Source: Cololabis saira (Eukaryota; Chordata; Actinopteri; Beloniformes; Belonidae). Taken from it: 64,000 nt of DNA. Shown here piece by piece: positions 34,585 through 46,998 of this stretch. The notes below the pieces were generated by a model, which worked only from the letters and a program-made list of their open reading frames with translations, did not search any database and was not told the DNA's origin. The position numbers and the translations under genes were made by a program. The stretch is from NCBI RefSeq assembly GCF_033807715.1, contig NC_084599.1, positions 31,456,125-31,520,124 on the forward strand, read 5' to 3'. Every line of letters begins with the position of its first letter. Position 1 is the first letter of the stretch.

Positions 34585-36247
34585 TCAGAAATTTGGTGGA
34601 GTTGCAGTGAGAACCCGAGCAAACCTTCCTACTATGTCTGCCTGCACGTTTGTTCTTTGAGGAGGAACCATTAATGCGTTTATCATGTCTTGGACTCTGA
34701 AGCCTCTTATATTTCACTTGTCCCGTGAATGCTTAATTTAGACTGTCATCAGAGAACTTATTTGCTCTATTGTTAGACTAAAATGGGTACACTATGTAGC
34801 TACAGTAAAATGAAAAGTGAGATTGGTGATAGGATTTTGTGTCCCAAGTTGTCTTTGTAATATTTGTCCTATCTATTCAGCTTTCAATCCCACAAATGGT
34901 TCAAATATGAGCATTGCTTCTCCTTCTCAAACATTTACAGTATTTTGTGTTTGAGATGGAGTAAGCACTGAGAAGTCCTTCTTATAAAGAAAGCTGCCTC
35001 TGTTTTGGGAACTGTTTTGGAGCCTCTGTGATTGTGAACAGAAGGATGCTTCACAAAACGAAAGAAACATAAAGAACAACAATGAGCATCTTCACAAGAC
35101 AGTGATGCAGCAACAGTGGCTTCAGTCAAAGGTTTCTCCAGGTCTGCTGCAACACCGATCGCGTAGGTGAAATGAAATATCTCGTTAAGTTCAGAATGTG
35201 AAATATCTGGTTAGGGTTAAGATTGAAGAAAACAAAATGATTCAGTGTTCAATACAGCTTTTTCATGACCTCGACTATCTAAGCCAGCTGTTGCTACAAT
35301 CTGACCAACAGCAAACAGACCTTAAACCGGCCAGGGATTTTTTGTTCCCACAAGGAACTTCTTCCGGAGTCTTTTGCTGGATTTTTATGTTTTTTTTTTC
35401 CATTGCTTCTCTCTGTTTGTGGATTAGCCTACAAAGCAGTCAAACCAGGAATTAAACCACCTGTATAACTGTAAAAAACATTCCTGCAGGTTGCTGGTGT
35501 TATTTCAGACTTAAAACGTACATGTGAAACAATCAGAAATTAACTTTTATTTTTTCAATTCAACGCTATCCTGTCAATATCCCAGTATCTCTGTTGAGTT
35601 ATTCTTGAGCGTCCTCAAACATCGCATCTCATCATGTACCCGTGTCTTTCCAACTAACTGAACCAGGCATGATTGGCTGACGTTTGGATGTTGCATTAAA
35701 AACACCTGTACTTGCAGTACAATTTAAAATGAATACATTTTATGAGTTATTATTTGACGTTTTCTTTCCTTGAACTACAACACGTTTCTGGAAAGGATTC
35801 ACTTGGAACGCAGTATTCAAATGCAATTTATGATGTGGTTGCAGCTCTTCGGTGTAGGAAAAAGTTCCCAAAAATGTAAAATAGTGATGGAATTTTCTGG
35901 AACCTGGGCTGAAAATAATCCAACATTATACAGTTATCAAAGAAGCCACAGATAAAATTTGGAAATCATATTCCTATTATCGAATAAATCAAGTACATCT
36001 GGTCAACAGTTTAAAAATCGTTCTTTTAAAACTTTCGCTTAAAGTATTTTTATTATACAGCAAGTACTTTGAGTCTACAACAATCTCAATATTTCAATGT
36101 TATTTTGTATCATTATTTAACTCCCTTGATGAATTCTACAAAAAGAAATCAATATTTTAAAAAATTCTATGTTTAAAAAATTGATTTCTTTTTAAATAGT
36201 AGATATCTGAATATATGTTTTTGTATTCATATATGCGAACATAATAC
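34585..36247. other. Unassigned sequence
   Basis: No gene or transposon recognised over 1.6 kb. Confidence 0.4.
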
Positions 36248-36520
36248 AGGCAGCACTGTGGCTTAGTGACTACCGCTGCCTCACAGCTATGAGGTTCCTG
36301 GTTAAGATTTCAGCAGGGGTCTTTCTTTGTAGAGTGTGGATTTTTCTAAATTGCCCTTAGAAGTGAGTGAGAGCAAGTGTAGTAGTTTGTATAACGTGGC
36401 CTTGTGGCGGACTGGGGACATGTCCAGAGTTTCCCCTGCTTTTCACCCAAAGAGAGCTGGGACAGCTTCCAGCAGACCCTCGTGATCCGGAATAAGAACA
36501 AGCTGCTATAGATAACAGAT
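36248..36520 (+). mobile_element. DANA/mermaid-like SINE, nearly full length but worn
   Basis: The head (ggcagcactgtggcttagtg, ctgcctcacagctatgaggt) corresponds to the family's gcggtggcgcagtggttag ... cctcacagcaagaaggt tRNA-derived head. The body continues gtctttctttgtagagtgtg and aaattgcccttagaagtg, then the 3' part tggcggactggggacatgtc, gagagctgggacagcttcca and gtgatccggaataag. The order is that of the family, with small deletions. The box B equivalent (ggttaagattt) is mutated, so it is unlikely to be transcribed. Confidence 0.7.
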
Positions 36521-38796
36521 GTACGGTAACATAAAACAACATTTCTGCCCTACAGCAGTTAATAACCCCCGTCACATGAATATAAAAACCTATTCCAGGA
36601 ATAAGGTTTATGGGAAAATAAATGTCTGCAGTACAACAATAATATGGAGCTTAATTAAAGATAATAACAATAATAATACATTTCATTTATGGCCACTTCC
36701 TAGCACTCAAGGACACCGTACATAAGATAGAAACCAACAATAAAATAAAATATCGTACGCTGACATACATTGCCATAAAGTAAACCATAATATACAAGAT
36801 ATGAAGACAAGTTCAAATGAGACAATGCATCAGTCAGAGAGAAAGCAGTCTCAAACAGATGGGTTTTGAAAAAGTTGCAAACCAACATGACAAATCACAG
36901 GCTTTGGATTTTCAGACCGACACATATAGCAAAGGCCTGGAAAGGGCTAGGATTAAAAGAACTACTGTATCAGTCATCACACCGAACAGAAGCAGGACTT
37001 AATCCGTAGGGATCAGGTGGTAGGTTGTCAATCTTGTCACGCTCTTACTTCCTGCCAAGCCATATTTCAGGATGCCAGAAATCAAGTGTTAATGAAAAAG
37101 AAGATGTTCAAAGAGATCACAAACAGCTGCACATTCTTGAAAACAAGACTTCAGTCACATAATTTTGACCACTGTCAACCAGGATGTCTCATTGTTCGCA
37201 TGTGGTTCTGTTGATCTTAGCACAGAGCTGGCTACACTTAGCAAACTTCTATCAACCTCGCACGACTTTGACTTCAACATCACATCTGGAACTCCATCAA
37301 ATCTCCGAGCACATAATCCTGTTGTATAAAATGAACCCTGCACGCAGGTTTGGTTACAGCTGTGTCAGTAAATTTCTCTGACTTCTCCCGCTACAAAATG
37401 AAACCAGGGAGGAATGCTAGCTCGTTAGGCCGTGGAAACTGTCGACTCTGAGTAGCTGCCATATGCACGAACACAATATTCCCTCTGATAATACTGTAAT
37501 TGAAAAAAAACAGAGCGACTGACAAGTATGAAAACTTCTGATTACTTAAATCATGTAATCGCTGAAACAGAGAGTCTTTACAATTTGATGTGCTCAGTAT
37601 TTCATTCTGTGAATTTCTGCATTTTTGTCCACTATTGACAGCTAATTTTTGCAAACAGTAAAATACTAATATATATTTGTGAAAAACACAAACTGCAAGT
37701 TGCCTTGTAAAAAGCTGATTAAATAAATTCCTGAAACAAATGGATCGGAAAGTTGAATTTCTATGGTATTCATCTCAGGGAAACATTGATGATTTTCTTT
37801 AATTAAACATGCATCATGTTCCAAATCCACACCATATGTGTTATCTGGAAAACTTTCTCCAAATTAAGCAGAGATGGCGAGTAAAGGCAATGGAGGAGAA
37901 AGAACAACTCCTTAAAAAGGCAGTGGAGTAGTATAAAAGTGATATGAATAAAATCCTTCAAACCTATGCAAAATGTATTTTTCGTTAAATACCATCAGTG
38001 TCACCTGTGTAACAAAGTGGTGCTTTGATACTTGTTCTAACAGAAAGAACCACCTTAGAACCAATATACAGTCTCCTTAAAGCGTCAGAAAAGATATCCA
38101 TAAAGGGAAGGCACAGCACAATATGTTCTAGAAATGAGGCCGAGTAGCATACATGTCTGATTTACACAGAGACACAGCCTGAGCTGCTGAGGTTTATACA
38201 GCCCCCCCAAAAAAAGACAAATAGGACAACACACATTTGATGTTTGCAAAATTATACAAAATAAGGCTATTAGCAGAGACTGCAAAGCCCTTCTTAGAAG
38301 AAAAATGTATTAATAGAGTCATCTTTGGAGCATCACAGACAGAGAAGCTTTGAAATATGTTGCACTGAATATTTTAATTAAATATTCTCTTTGATTAAAA
38401 GGAGCTTCTTTTTTTTGCATGTTGCCTTAGTGCCCTGCAGTTCAGAAATACATAATGAGAATACTACCAAACACATCTCAGCACACACTGTAACTGGGAA
38501 GATTACGATTCAAATAATACAAGGCAGAAGTGCAGCAATAAACCCCTTAACTGGATGGTTAACAAGCCAGTGTCATTACAACCCTCGACATGTGTGACAA
38601 ATTGGTAGAGGTAACTAATGGGCACGATAGGGTAATATGCAACAATACCTCAGGCTGGTGGATTTAACAGGTGTGAGTGTGTGATAATGTCAAAAAGCAT
38701 GATGGTGTGACAGCAGAACAGCTCGGAGCTACATGCCAAGGCAGGAAGGTATATGACACTGCATCATATATCATCCTCATATATATAAATATATAT

Positions 38797-38798
<2 letters not shown>
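36521..38798. other. Mostly unassigned; LINE-associated motif near 36680-36860
   Basis: The part with tacatttcatttatggccac, then cactcaaggacaccgtacat and aacagatgggttttgaaaaa resembles a fish repeat that reads catttatatagcgctttt ... actcaaagacgcttta ... aacagatgggttttaa in better copies. The rest is unassigned. Confidence 0.35.

Positions 38799-38843
<45 letters not shown>
38799..38843. repeat. (CA)n microsatellite next to an AT-rich run
   Basis: About 22 CA units preceded by atatataaatatatataca at 38780-38799. Confidence 0.97.
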
Positions 38844-38844
<1 letters not shown>

Positions 38845-39240
38845 CCACACATTCCCTCTTCCTGCAGTCATGGTTGCCTCATTAGCTCATACCATAGCTT
38901 CAAAGGCCCTGGATGAGAGTCTTAAAAAAGGGATGAATGGATATTATAGAGATATAAGTGGGGAAACAATGCCACAGTGCTTATAAATGATGCCATACAT
39001 GAGGAAACCATGAAAAGCCAGCTTTTAAATTTTGAGCAAACATTTGTGCACAAGGAGGAGCGTATCCTTTCAAGTTGATGTGGTAATCCATGAAAGGATA
39101 CAGACTGAATACAAATATTGCAGCGGGTTGTGTGTTTGTCAGGGGTGCCTTACGTGGTAAAGTGGAATAGTTATCCATCTGTCAGGGTGCTGGTGTCGGA
39201 TCCAGTTCCTTTTTTTTGTAATATTCACCCTGGTGGTCCC

Positions 39241-39790
39241 TGTGGAATCGGACAAGATCAGTCTACAGGGACGAGCCCAGCAGCCGGCGGGAGAGCAGGA
39301 CGGGTACCGGCGCGACCAGCCGCATCTTTAACAACCCCGGGGACAGAGGACGGAGGAGATGAGCGCATCTACCCAGGCGGCGTGATTCATTTCACGACCA
39401 CTTACATCCAAGTCGCTTACGCACAAGACACCCGCTGCCCCCCAGCCACAGCTCCGCGGTCCATGCAAAACAGATACATAAATAAGACTCGGGCACGCCT
39501 GAGGAGGTCAACGTGCGGGCTGAGAGAAAAATCACACCGGACTGAAGGATCCGCGATCGGCGCCGTGGCCGTGCGTCCCGCGTTTCCTTCCCCGGCACCG
39601 TTAAACCCTTCTGCAGGGGAGAAATCAAATAAAACCCATTGAGCGGGAGCGTCTCCTCCCATCTGTCCCCCCCGTGGAGAGAGGAGAGGGAGAACAGAGA
39701 GGAGAGGAGGGGAGGAGGGAGAGAGATGGATGAAGATGGATCCAGGGCGCCTGGGAAGGTGCGTTTGCGCCTGCGCACGGACGTGCAGGT
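39241..39790. promoter_or_regulatory. CpG-rich island, candidate promoter or first-exon region
   Basis: CpG dinucleotides are dense from about 39240 to 39625 (roughly one per 10 bases by eye), while the surrounding non-repeat DNA has almost none. No transposon ends flank it and it does not resemble the CpG-rich MITEs elsewhere in the window. Near 39766-39777 tgcgcctgcgca matches an NRF1-type site with one mismatch. A purine-rich gagaggagag stretch (39675-39725) precedes a short ATG frame. Both strands have plausible 5' exon structures, so direction is undecided. An unmethylated promoter island would resist CpG decay, which is the main argument. Confidence 0.45.
39726..39758 (+). CDS. Hypothetical short first coding exon
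   Basis: ATG at 39726 lies in a good Kozak context (G at -3, G at +4) after a purine-rich leader. It opens 11 codons, MDEDGSRAPGK, ending aag before gtgcgt at 39759, a usable 5' splice-site pattern. No protein is recognised from 11 residues and no second exon was found. On the minus strand an alternative is an exon ending at one of two gtaag donors near 39403-39425. This is an inference from context only. Confidence 0.15.
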
Positions 39791-39805
39791 TTGTGTGCTT
39801 TTTAA

Positions 39806-40107
39806 AGGGGACCTATTATGGCATAACATATTAGTGGTAACTAATAGTAGACCTGAAGTTATGTTATGAACTGTCTGCTGTGTAGAGCTAGATGTGGAAG
39901 TGAACTAGATATGAAGTTATGCCTTTTCAAATTAGACTAATTAAAAGTAGATTGATTTAATCTTACCCTGCAGTGTATGAGCAGTGTTAATCCTGGATGA
40001 CCATAAAATGAGGTTTTCCCCCACATGCACTGTAATTTGTAAACCCTCTCCTCTAACTGAACCTTATTAACAACTTTATATTTTTTTACATCACGTACCA
40101 TCCCCTT
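39806..40107. mobile_element. Possible TTAA-target element, left end clear, right end doubtful
   Basis: TTAA at 39802-39805 is followed by aggggacctattatgg, identical at its start to the left end of the element at 21945. A right border could be accatcccct at 40098-40106 next to TTAA at 40108-40111, but the last bases match the expected inverse only loosely. It lies immediately right of the CpG island. Confidence 0.5.
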
Positions 40108-40111
40108 TTAA

Positions 40112-40917
40112 ATGGTCCTTGGTGAAAAGTCGTCCTTATTTGTCCAAAACCTTGTTTGGAGCATCTTTGGACAAGGTTTTCACACAGAAAGTCCCCTCCA
40201 TAGCTATGCAATAGCTCTTGGCGCAGCCAGAGGCACTATTGTTATTGTGTGCGTTTCATCTTATTATTCATTTCCCGGACAAACTTCGGCGCGTAACCAG
40301 TCCCGCAGAGAAAACGCAAAAAGTAAAAACGTAGAAACGTGCGCCTTAAGCGGGAATCGTGTGCTATGACTTTTATTAGCGATTGGTGTGCACGTTTTTG
40401 CGCAACATGCAAAAACGTGCGCTTTTAGCGCCATCCGGAACGCATTGGGAGAACTTTGGGGCCTCACCACTCGCACACCTTTACTCGAAAAATTCTGAAC
40501 CGATTTAGAAAGTTGTAGGCCCTGAATTTAACTACAGTCCTGTGGATTTTCAGAGCGATGGCACAAATAGTTTTTGCACAAAAAGTACATAAAGTCTACT
40601 AACAGAGAGCTAATCTAGTTCTTGGTCCAACAACAGTTCTTTTTTCATACCACTGAACGAGCTGCTCAGTAGTAAACCAAAACATTTGAGTCACTCCACG
40701 CGTCAGTTGGGTAACATGCTCCATTGTATACCATGGGAGCAACCACTTCAACTTGAATTTGAACAAGAAAAAGGATATGAATGTTGATTTTAAGAAGATC
40801 AAGAGAAAGGAGTGGAGTTGGCAGTGACTTGCACATATCTGGACATTCAACTCAATAATAGGAAAGCAAACATGCACAGTCACACACACTCACTACTACA
40901 GCCAGTTTAGTCCTTGG
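40112..40917. other. Unassigned; part may be an unnamed interspersed repeat
   Basis: The block 40255-40560 (ttcccggacaaacttcggcg, gcgccttaagcgggaatcgt, gcacgtttttgcgcaacatg, ccgatttagaaagttgtagg) resembles a repeat I have seen across fish genomes but cannot name. It holds cgtttttgcg and a matching cgcaaaaacg-type segment in inverted order. No coding sequence recognised. Confidence 0.3.
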
Positions 40918-41010
40918 TCAACCTAACATACATATTTTTGGAGTGTGTGAGGTTGTTGGAGTTCCCAGAGAAAAACCAAGCACACAGAGAAGATGATATC
41001 TCCATTCACA
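40918..41010 (-). mobile_element. Fragment of a DANA/mermaid-like SINE (middle body)
   Basis: caacctaacatacatatttt, tggagtgtgtgaggttgttgg and agttcccagagaaaaaccaa correspond in order to the reverse complement of the SINE body around the segment that reads ccacagtccaaaaacatg in the forward strand. Only about 90 bp remain. Confidence 0.5.
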
Positions 41011-44000
41011 AACGCCGCATTTGAGATTAAAACTACAATCCCTTTATCTGTGAAGTAACGGTGATAACCACAACACTGTCACGCGTTCATAAGGCAACAA
41101 TTAACTATGGGGATCTTTGACCATTCCAAATGAAGACCTGTCAAGTTCTGGCCACCGCTCTCTCTAAATTATTAGCAAATTATCTGGCATGCAGATTAAA
41201 TCTTGGATAGTTTTCAGAACGTGTTTTCAGTCATTTCAGTGTGGCTAGTAAATTATGACTAAACAGACCTCTAACTCTGTAGCTCTACTTCATTCTGCTG
41301 TAACTGTGACATAGTATTGTTGGTGCCAGTTGGCATCGCCTGGATAAATCTCCAGTTAGATCCAGATGGCAGTACTGGGATTTTCCAAGATTGACTGAGA
41401 GTTTAAACACAGTCTGTGAGTAAACAGGACGTTGGGCAGTCCCTCAATGTATCACACAGCAAGTCATCCCTCTTCCTCTGCAAGTTGGTTGCTACCTTCC
41501 TTGTCACATCAAAGTCTATTAGATACACCTCAGTTTCAGTATCTAGAACTGCATCTGTTACCTGGCAAAAGCAGTCACTAATTTTAGAGAATTGGTGCTC
41601 TTTAGCCTATGAATTATGTTTTTCAAAACAAAAACGAAAAAAAAAAAAAAAAAAAAAAAAACTTCCCACAGTGAGCTAGTCTCTTGTGAAACAATGGATG
41701 ACAGCACAACTGGAAAGATATATTTGAAAAAAAAATGAATTGTTGAAAGGGTTGCAAATAACACATTTTCAGGGCTTGTGGATTTATACTTTTTTCATTA
41801 AAACCTTTTGTGTTTTTGGGGAGATATTGACTCGTTTCAATGAAATAAGCTTTTGGATTTTCCTACACTGAATGCAGCTGTGCAGTCCTACACTTGCTGC
41901 TGTGCTACATTATACGACCAATATCTGAAAAAACAGATGCTTTTCCCCAAATTGTCTTCTTAAATGCTGAATTGGTAGCGCTGCTTAACTTTTTGACCTC
42001 AGCCAGAATGCTTTAAAAAAATATATATATTATTATTACCCAACAATACGAATCCAGAACATGAATATTCATGAACATGAAATTCTCATGTGAAACACCC
42101 CAAACTGGTTTAAATTAACTGCACCAGATGGTTTCTTAGGAAGCAGTTTTTCATTGTTTCAGTTACTGTCAAACACCAGCATTAAATATTCACGGCTGTC
42201 AGAAATTACATGCATGCTTGGTTGTGCGGTTCATTTGAATTACAACCTGGTTACAGACCAGTAAGCTGCAATTCTTATTTGTTCTTATTTTTAGCCTCCA
42301 CTTGTGTCCCAACCACACAATGCTTGCAATACATGGATTCAAATGTCCACATGAAAGTGTCGAAGCAAAGTCAACACAATGTATTTTACTTTCAGTGCTG
42401 CATTGTCAGGTTTGGCCCAAAGTCTCTATTTTGGGCTGATCTGGTTAAGAGAGCCAAACATAGATCTACTACAAGTCACAAAACTGCTGATTTGTCGAGG
42501 TCATCCATTTCAGAGACCAATTTGCAGCCCTCTCCAAACTCTGTGTGACTTTTACGAGGCATGTAGTACTTCAGACCCCTCTGGGTCACATCTGCACCTG
42601 ACTATAGATCTACGTGCTTTATATTATTGTGAGGATCAATTTTCAAGCTTACTTAAAGAGTCAAGGATAGATTATATTAATGCAAGTTTAACATTTGTTA
42701 AACCTGCATTTGTGATGATTTACGTTGCCTGGGTATTGAAGATATAAGTGTCTCACAGTGTGAAAGCTGAGCGAATTGAATCATTACAGCTCTAGTCAAA
42801 AGCAGCTTGAGACAGGACTATCTCTAACACACACGCATGCACACAGACACATGTGCACACAATTGCTTTCCAGAGAGACAATAAACGTAGGAGATGAGGC
42901 CCTGCAGGTAGCAGGATGTTCCACAGTGAACTGAAAGCCTGGTGCAGAGCTAGGATAAATATTTGTGTCATTACATTCCTGAAGCTTCCTTTGTAACTTT
43001 ATGTGAATATGATCACTAAGTTAATGTTGCCAAGCAACAAATACAATTTGAGCCAGAATGGGGAGCTTCAGCCAAAATCATTTGGCAACAAGATTTTGCA
43101 AGGAGAATAAAGAGACACACTGAAGGATTGGTAACATCAGAACGTATCACATCTTGAGGTTTGGATTTCAGAAAAATGCTGCCTGTGATCAATGATTCAA
43201 ATCATTTCCAGGGCAAGGTCTGCAGCACTGAACCCCTGTCCTTATCTGACAATCAGTCACAAATACTATGACGTCACTGCATTGATTATAATATAACATG
43301 TATATATAAACAACAACTAGAATACAAAAATAGTGACATAATTCATGCAGATATCTATTAAGCTCATTTTACTGTCGGAAAAAATGCATCTATGTTCAAA
43401 CATTACCATAAATGTCGAGCTACCGTGTATAAATGCTAGAAAATGAGCGCATAATCTAATTTCAATACTGAGGATATAAAATGTGAGGGCTAATGATGCC
43501 CAATAGGTACATTGTTGAAATTCATTATTTTAAATTTTTTTGGGGGGATGAAGAGCAGAGTCTCACCAAAGATATCAAAGGCACATATAGCATGTTGTAG
43601 CAGAACCCTTTTCTCTGAAGTCACTGTCTCATGTAAATACAGCAGTATTTCCTGAAAATCTTATGGTCTCCAACTTTCCAAGATGGCTTCTAAAGAATAT
43701 GTTTTGATTTTTGCACTCCCCTTAAGACCCATCACTATGACACAGAGGCAGTTCCCTTTACCAGGTTAGCAAGGACAGGCACTAACACATATATTGATGA
43801 CTAAATCTGAAAATAAGAGCAGTTCCAACCCTGAATGACTGAAAATCTGAAATGGGAGCAAAGCTTTTTGAAAGACTATACTCAACGATTGCATTGTGCA
43901 TGCATTTTAGCGCAGCAGCCAGCAATTCAAGTTGTCTTGCCATTAGATTTGATGAAACAGAAACTTTGGTTTGAGATACATTTAAGTAAATAGGTTTTTC

Positions 44001-46323
44001 TTTTTTTTTAACTGATAGTGGCAGCCACAGCATACAAGCGATTATCAGACTAAAAGAGCTTTGAAAGTTGGCAACTATGGAATAAAAGGTTTGCTATGGG
44101 GCTGAAAGTACTTGTGTAAATACATTCATGTAATGGGCCACCAACTGTGCTGATCTGATCCTTTTAAAACTGCCCCAGAGCATGGAAACAGTCACACAAG
44201 CAATGGCGGTGCATATTTCTGTGAGATCACATCCCTCTGCCCTTCACCCTTCCAGAAGTGTCTCGTAATTGTTGGCCTTTGTTGGTCTGAAAAAGTTATG
44301 TCCTTTAGACGTGCTGGGTGCAGAGCTTAAGACCCAAATAAGGTGACTCACAATTAGCATTACACAGTCACCGGCACCTTTATTTGGTACCACCAATAAA
44401 CCTAATTAAGTGGTTGGTGAGAGCATGTGGTTTCTCTAATGTTAACAGACAACAAAAAGGAAAAAATAACAAATAAGCATGAACAATAATCATGTAATCA
44501 AAAATAAATCAATAAATAAAACATATCAATTTGATCACAATTCAGAAGGCGCCACAAACAGGAAAATGTAAAAATGTTCAGCTATCAAGTCTTTTGATAT
44601 AAGTGACTGTATTATCTAAAACTTTTATTTGAGGAATAAATAACCTCTAAAAAGTTCCAGAATAAAGCAAGAATATTGAAAGCATTACTTTCACAATATC
44701 AACAAGTATTAGGAAGTATTAACGTTGTTTATGTGGCCATTTTTATTCATATTTAAAATGCAATGTCAGACTGTGGGATCCATGTTATATTTCAAGCATC
44801 GTATTATCAGCTACTCTGGGTATCTAGTCCATGACGATCTAAGAATAAAACTGTAACTGATTATAGTGGAACTGACACATCAAGAGCAGAAGAGAGTTGT
44901 CTTTCTGCCAAGATGAAACATCCATGGTTGCTATGGAAACAGTTTTATCAGTCTCTGCTTATTGATTTATTTATTTTATCTTATTTATTTATTTATCTAT
45001 CTATCCCCCCTGGGATATAAGTAGCTGCAGCTCATAAAACCTTCTTGTGCACAGCAACTACATTGTATTGCATTACTGTCTGGATTGGAAGGATTAAAAT
45101 CCGATATGTACTAGGTGTGAGAGGAGGCCCTGTCTTAGCCTGCTCCCACTGAAACCACTAATTCGCTAGTTGGTTGCCTAGTTTTTACGATCACCAGGTG
45201 ATTCACCGATGATGGAGAGACACACTGAGGAAAGTTTGGGAATACATGTGATTACATGTTGGGTTAGCGCTGTTATTTAAACAGCACAGTGATCTGCATC
45301 AGTGTTGGATACTGTACTGAATATAGTGTACGTGAAACAGATGTAAATACAGTTATTGATTGAAACTTTGGACATGATGCATGTTTACAAGAAAATGTAG
45401 CATGTAAGTGAGTGTAAGTGATAACTTTAAAGTCATATGTGCTGTTAAATGTAACCAAACTAACCCCTGCGTGTGTGATTTCAAACCTCTGAATCTCACA
45501 TCAGCATATTTCCTGGATAGTTATTTTCTCTCTAAAAATGTAGATAATATCCTCTCTGACTTTCTGAATCTCAATGCTGCATTGTGCCTAATATGGTATT
45601 TTGTGAATGGGTGTTGCTAGGTAACTAGCGTGCAGTAACTCATGGCAGCTTGATTTATGTGTTTAGTGAGATTTTGAAAAAAATAAAAATTAACAACAGT
45701 TTTAAACACAGATGCTACAGTACCAACTTTTTTTTCTTGGCTTTTTTCATGGCAGAAACACAAATAAAAACATGGATTTTCTCATTCAACTGAAACCTTC
45801 AAAAGTCCAGCTTCGAGGGCTGGTGTTGGTAAAGTTGTAGGAATTTAAGACTAATGCTGAAAGTGACTGATGCAAGCCATGAAAACCTGCTGCCTCTCCA
45901 AGGTCAGGCCAACAGTCACTATTCTGGAGTCTATTTTCAACAGATTACGTTGCTCTCAGACTGTGCTTGCTTGTGGTTCACGGAGTTTAGGCTTATACTT
46001 AAGACTTGGGTGACTCTTCGCTAACCCTTTAGTTGTGCTGCTACATAGACTTATGGGGTAGGATGCAATGAATATCTCTCCTTACTCTATTCTCTCTGTA
46101 CTTTTTTTGTAGATGCCATTATTAGTGTCTTTAACACCGGGTCAGCACTAAACCTGACAAAGTGAATGTCTGGAAAAGATGTATCAAATACAGCAGCCAA
46201 AACTTGAGTATTACATTTTTGAAACCAAACCTCAGAAAGTGCTAGCGCCCCTGCCTAATGGATATATCAAAGTGTGTGTCTTTCAGGTCGATAGTGAACC
46301 AATCTCTTCATGTATGATAAAAC
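41011..46323. other. Repeat-poor unassigned region
   Basis: About 5.3 kb with no recognisable transposon and no coding exon. Low-complexity runs are limited to a 24-base A run at about 41639-41662 and a TTTA-type run at about 44965-45003. In a window otherwise full of transposons this is a contrast. Confidence 0.4.
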
Positions 46324-46326
46324 TTA

Positions 46327-46995
46327 GGCCATGTTTACACATAGTATTTCCAAAACGGATATTTCCCCCTCTACGTTTTGAAAAATATCCTCGTTTACAC
46401 AAACCTGCATAAGTAGCTTTTATGGTGCTATGAGCAGCCAAACCTGCAGTGTAACGAGAAGCGTAAAGTCATGCTAGCCAATCGGAATCCTGGAAAATAA
46501 CGTCAACAAATGACACGTGTGAAGCCTGAATAATATGGTTCCGCGCTAAAACGACGGCGTAGCCTATGTATGGTGCGCGTCGCCGCGTACCCTACGCCGT
46601 AGGAACCATAAATCAGCCTTGACTGCCAGTTACTTCCAAGACGGAACGAGAGTCTTTCGTTAGTGACAGAGAAGTGGAGTTACTTTTAAGTGTGACTTTA
46701 GAATATAAAACAGGTAAAATACAAGAAAATATTGACGGTGGCCAAACAAATTGTAAACACAGGTCGCACAAATGATACTGGTGACGTTTCTGTTGCATAA
46801 TGTGACGTTGTGAAGCCTAAATCTCCGTTTCCCTCCGTTTACAAGCAAACGTGAAAACTGAGTTTTTGAAAATCTCCACTTTGGCCGGAGTTTTCAGAAA
46901 TGATCGTTTTTGGTGACTTTGAGCTTCGTTTTCGTGTAAACGAACGGCCAAAACGCATGAAAACGCCACAGTTTTTGCTCCGTGTAAACAGGGCC
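46327..46995. mobile_element. Harbinger-like non-autonomous element
   Basis: Ends are ggccatgtttacacatagta and the inverse ...cgtgtaaacagggcc, flanked by the triplet TTA at 46324-46326 and 46996-46998, the usual TWA target of PIF/Harbinger. Sub-terminal cgtttacac and gtgtaaacg motifs repeat inside both ends (for example gtgtaaacgaacggccaaaac). No transposase is encoded. A palindromic MITE is nested at 46523-46619. Confidence 0.82.
46523..46619. mobile_element. Palindromic MITE (AGGCTGATTTATGG family), 97 bp
   Basis: It starts agcctgaataatatggttcc and ends ggaaccataaatcagcct, with exact triplets TGA at 46520-46522 and 46620-46622. The central arms pair gcgtagcctatgtatggtgc with the region around cgcgtaccctacgccgtagg. 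This copy gives the clearest 3-bp target duplication of the family. Confidence 0.85.
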
Positions 46996-46998
46996 TTA

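Noticed and set aside
34196..34717. Poly-alanine, poly-leucine and poly-cysteine ORFs
   Set aside because: They are the AGC repeat read in different frames; no flanking protein domain is recognisable.
39392..39829. A 145-codon minus-strand ORF over the CpG island
   Set aside because: GC-rich sequence has few stops, the frame runs antisense through a purine-rich leader, and no domain is recognised. It is kept only as context for the island.
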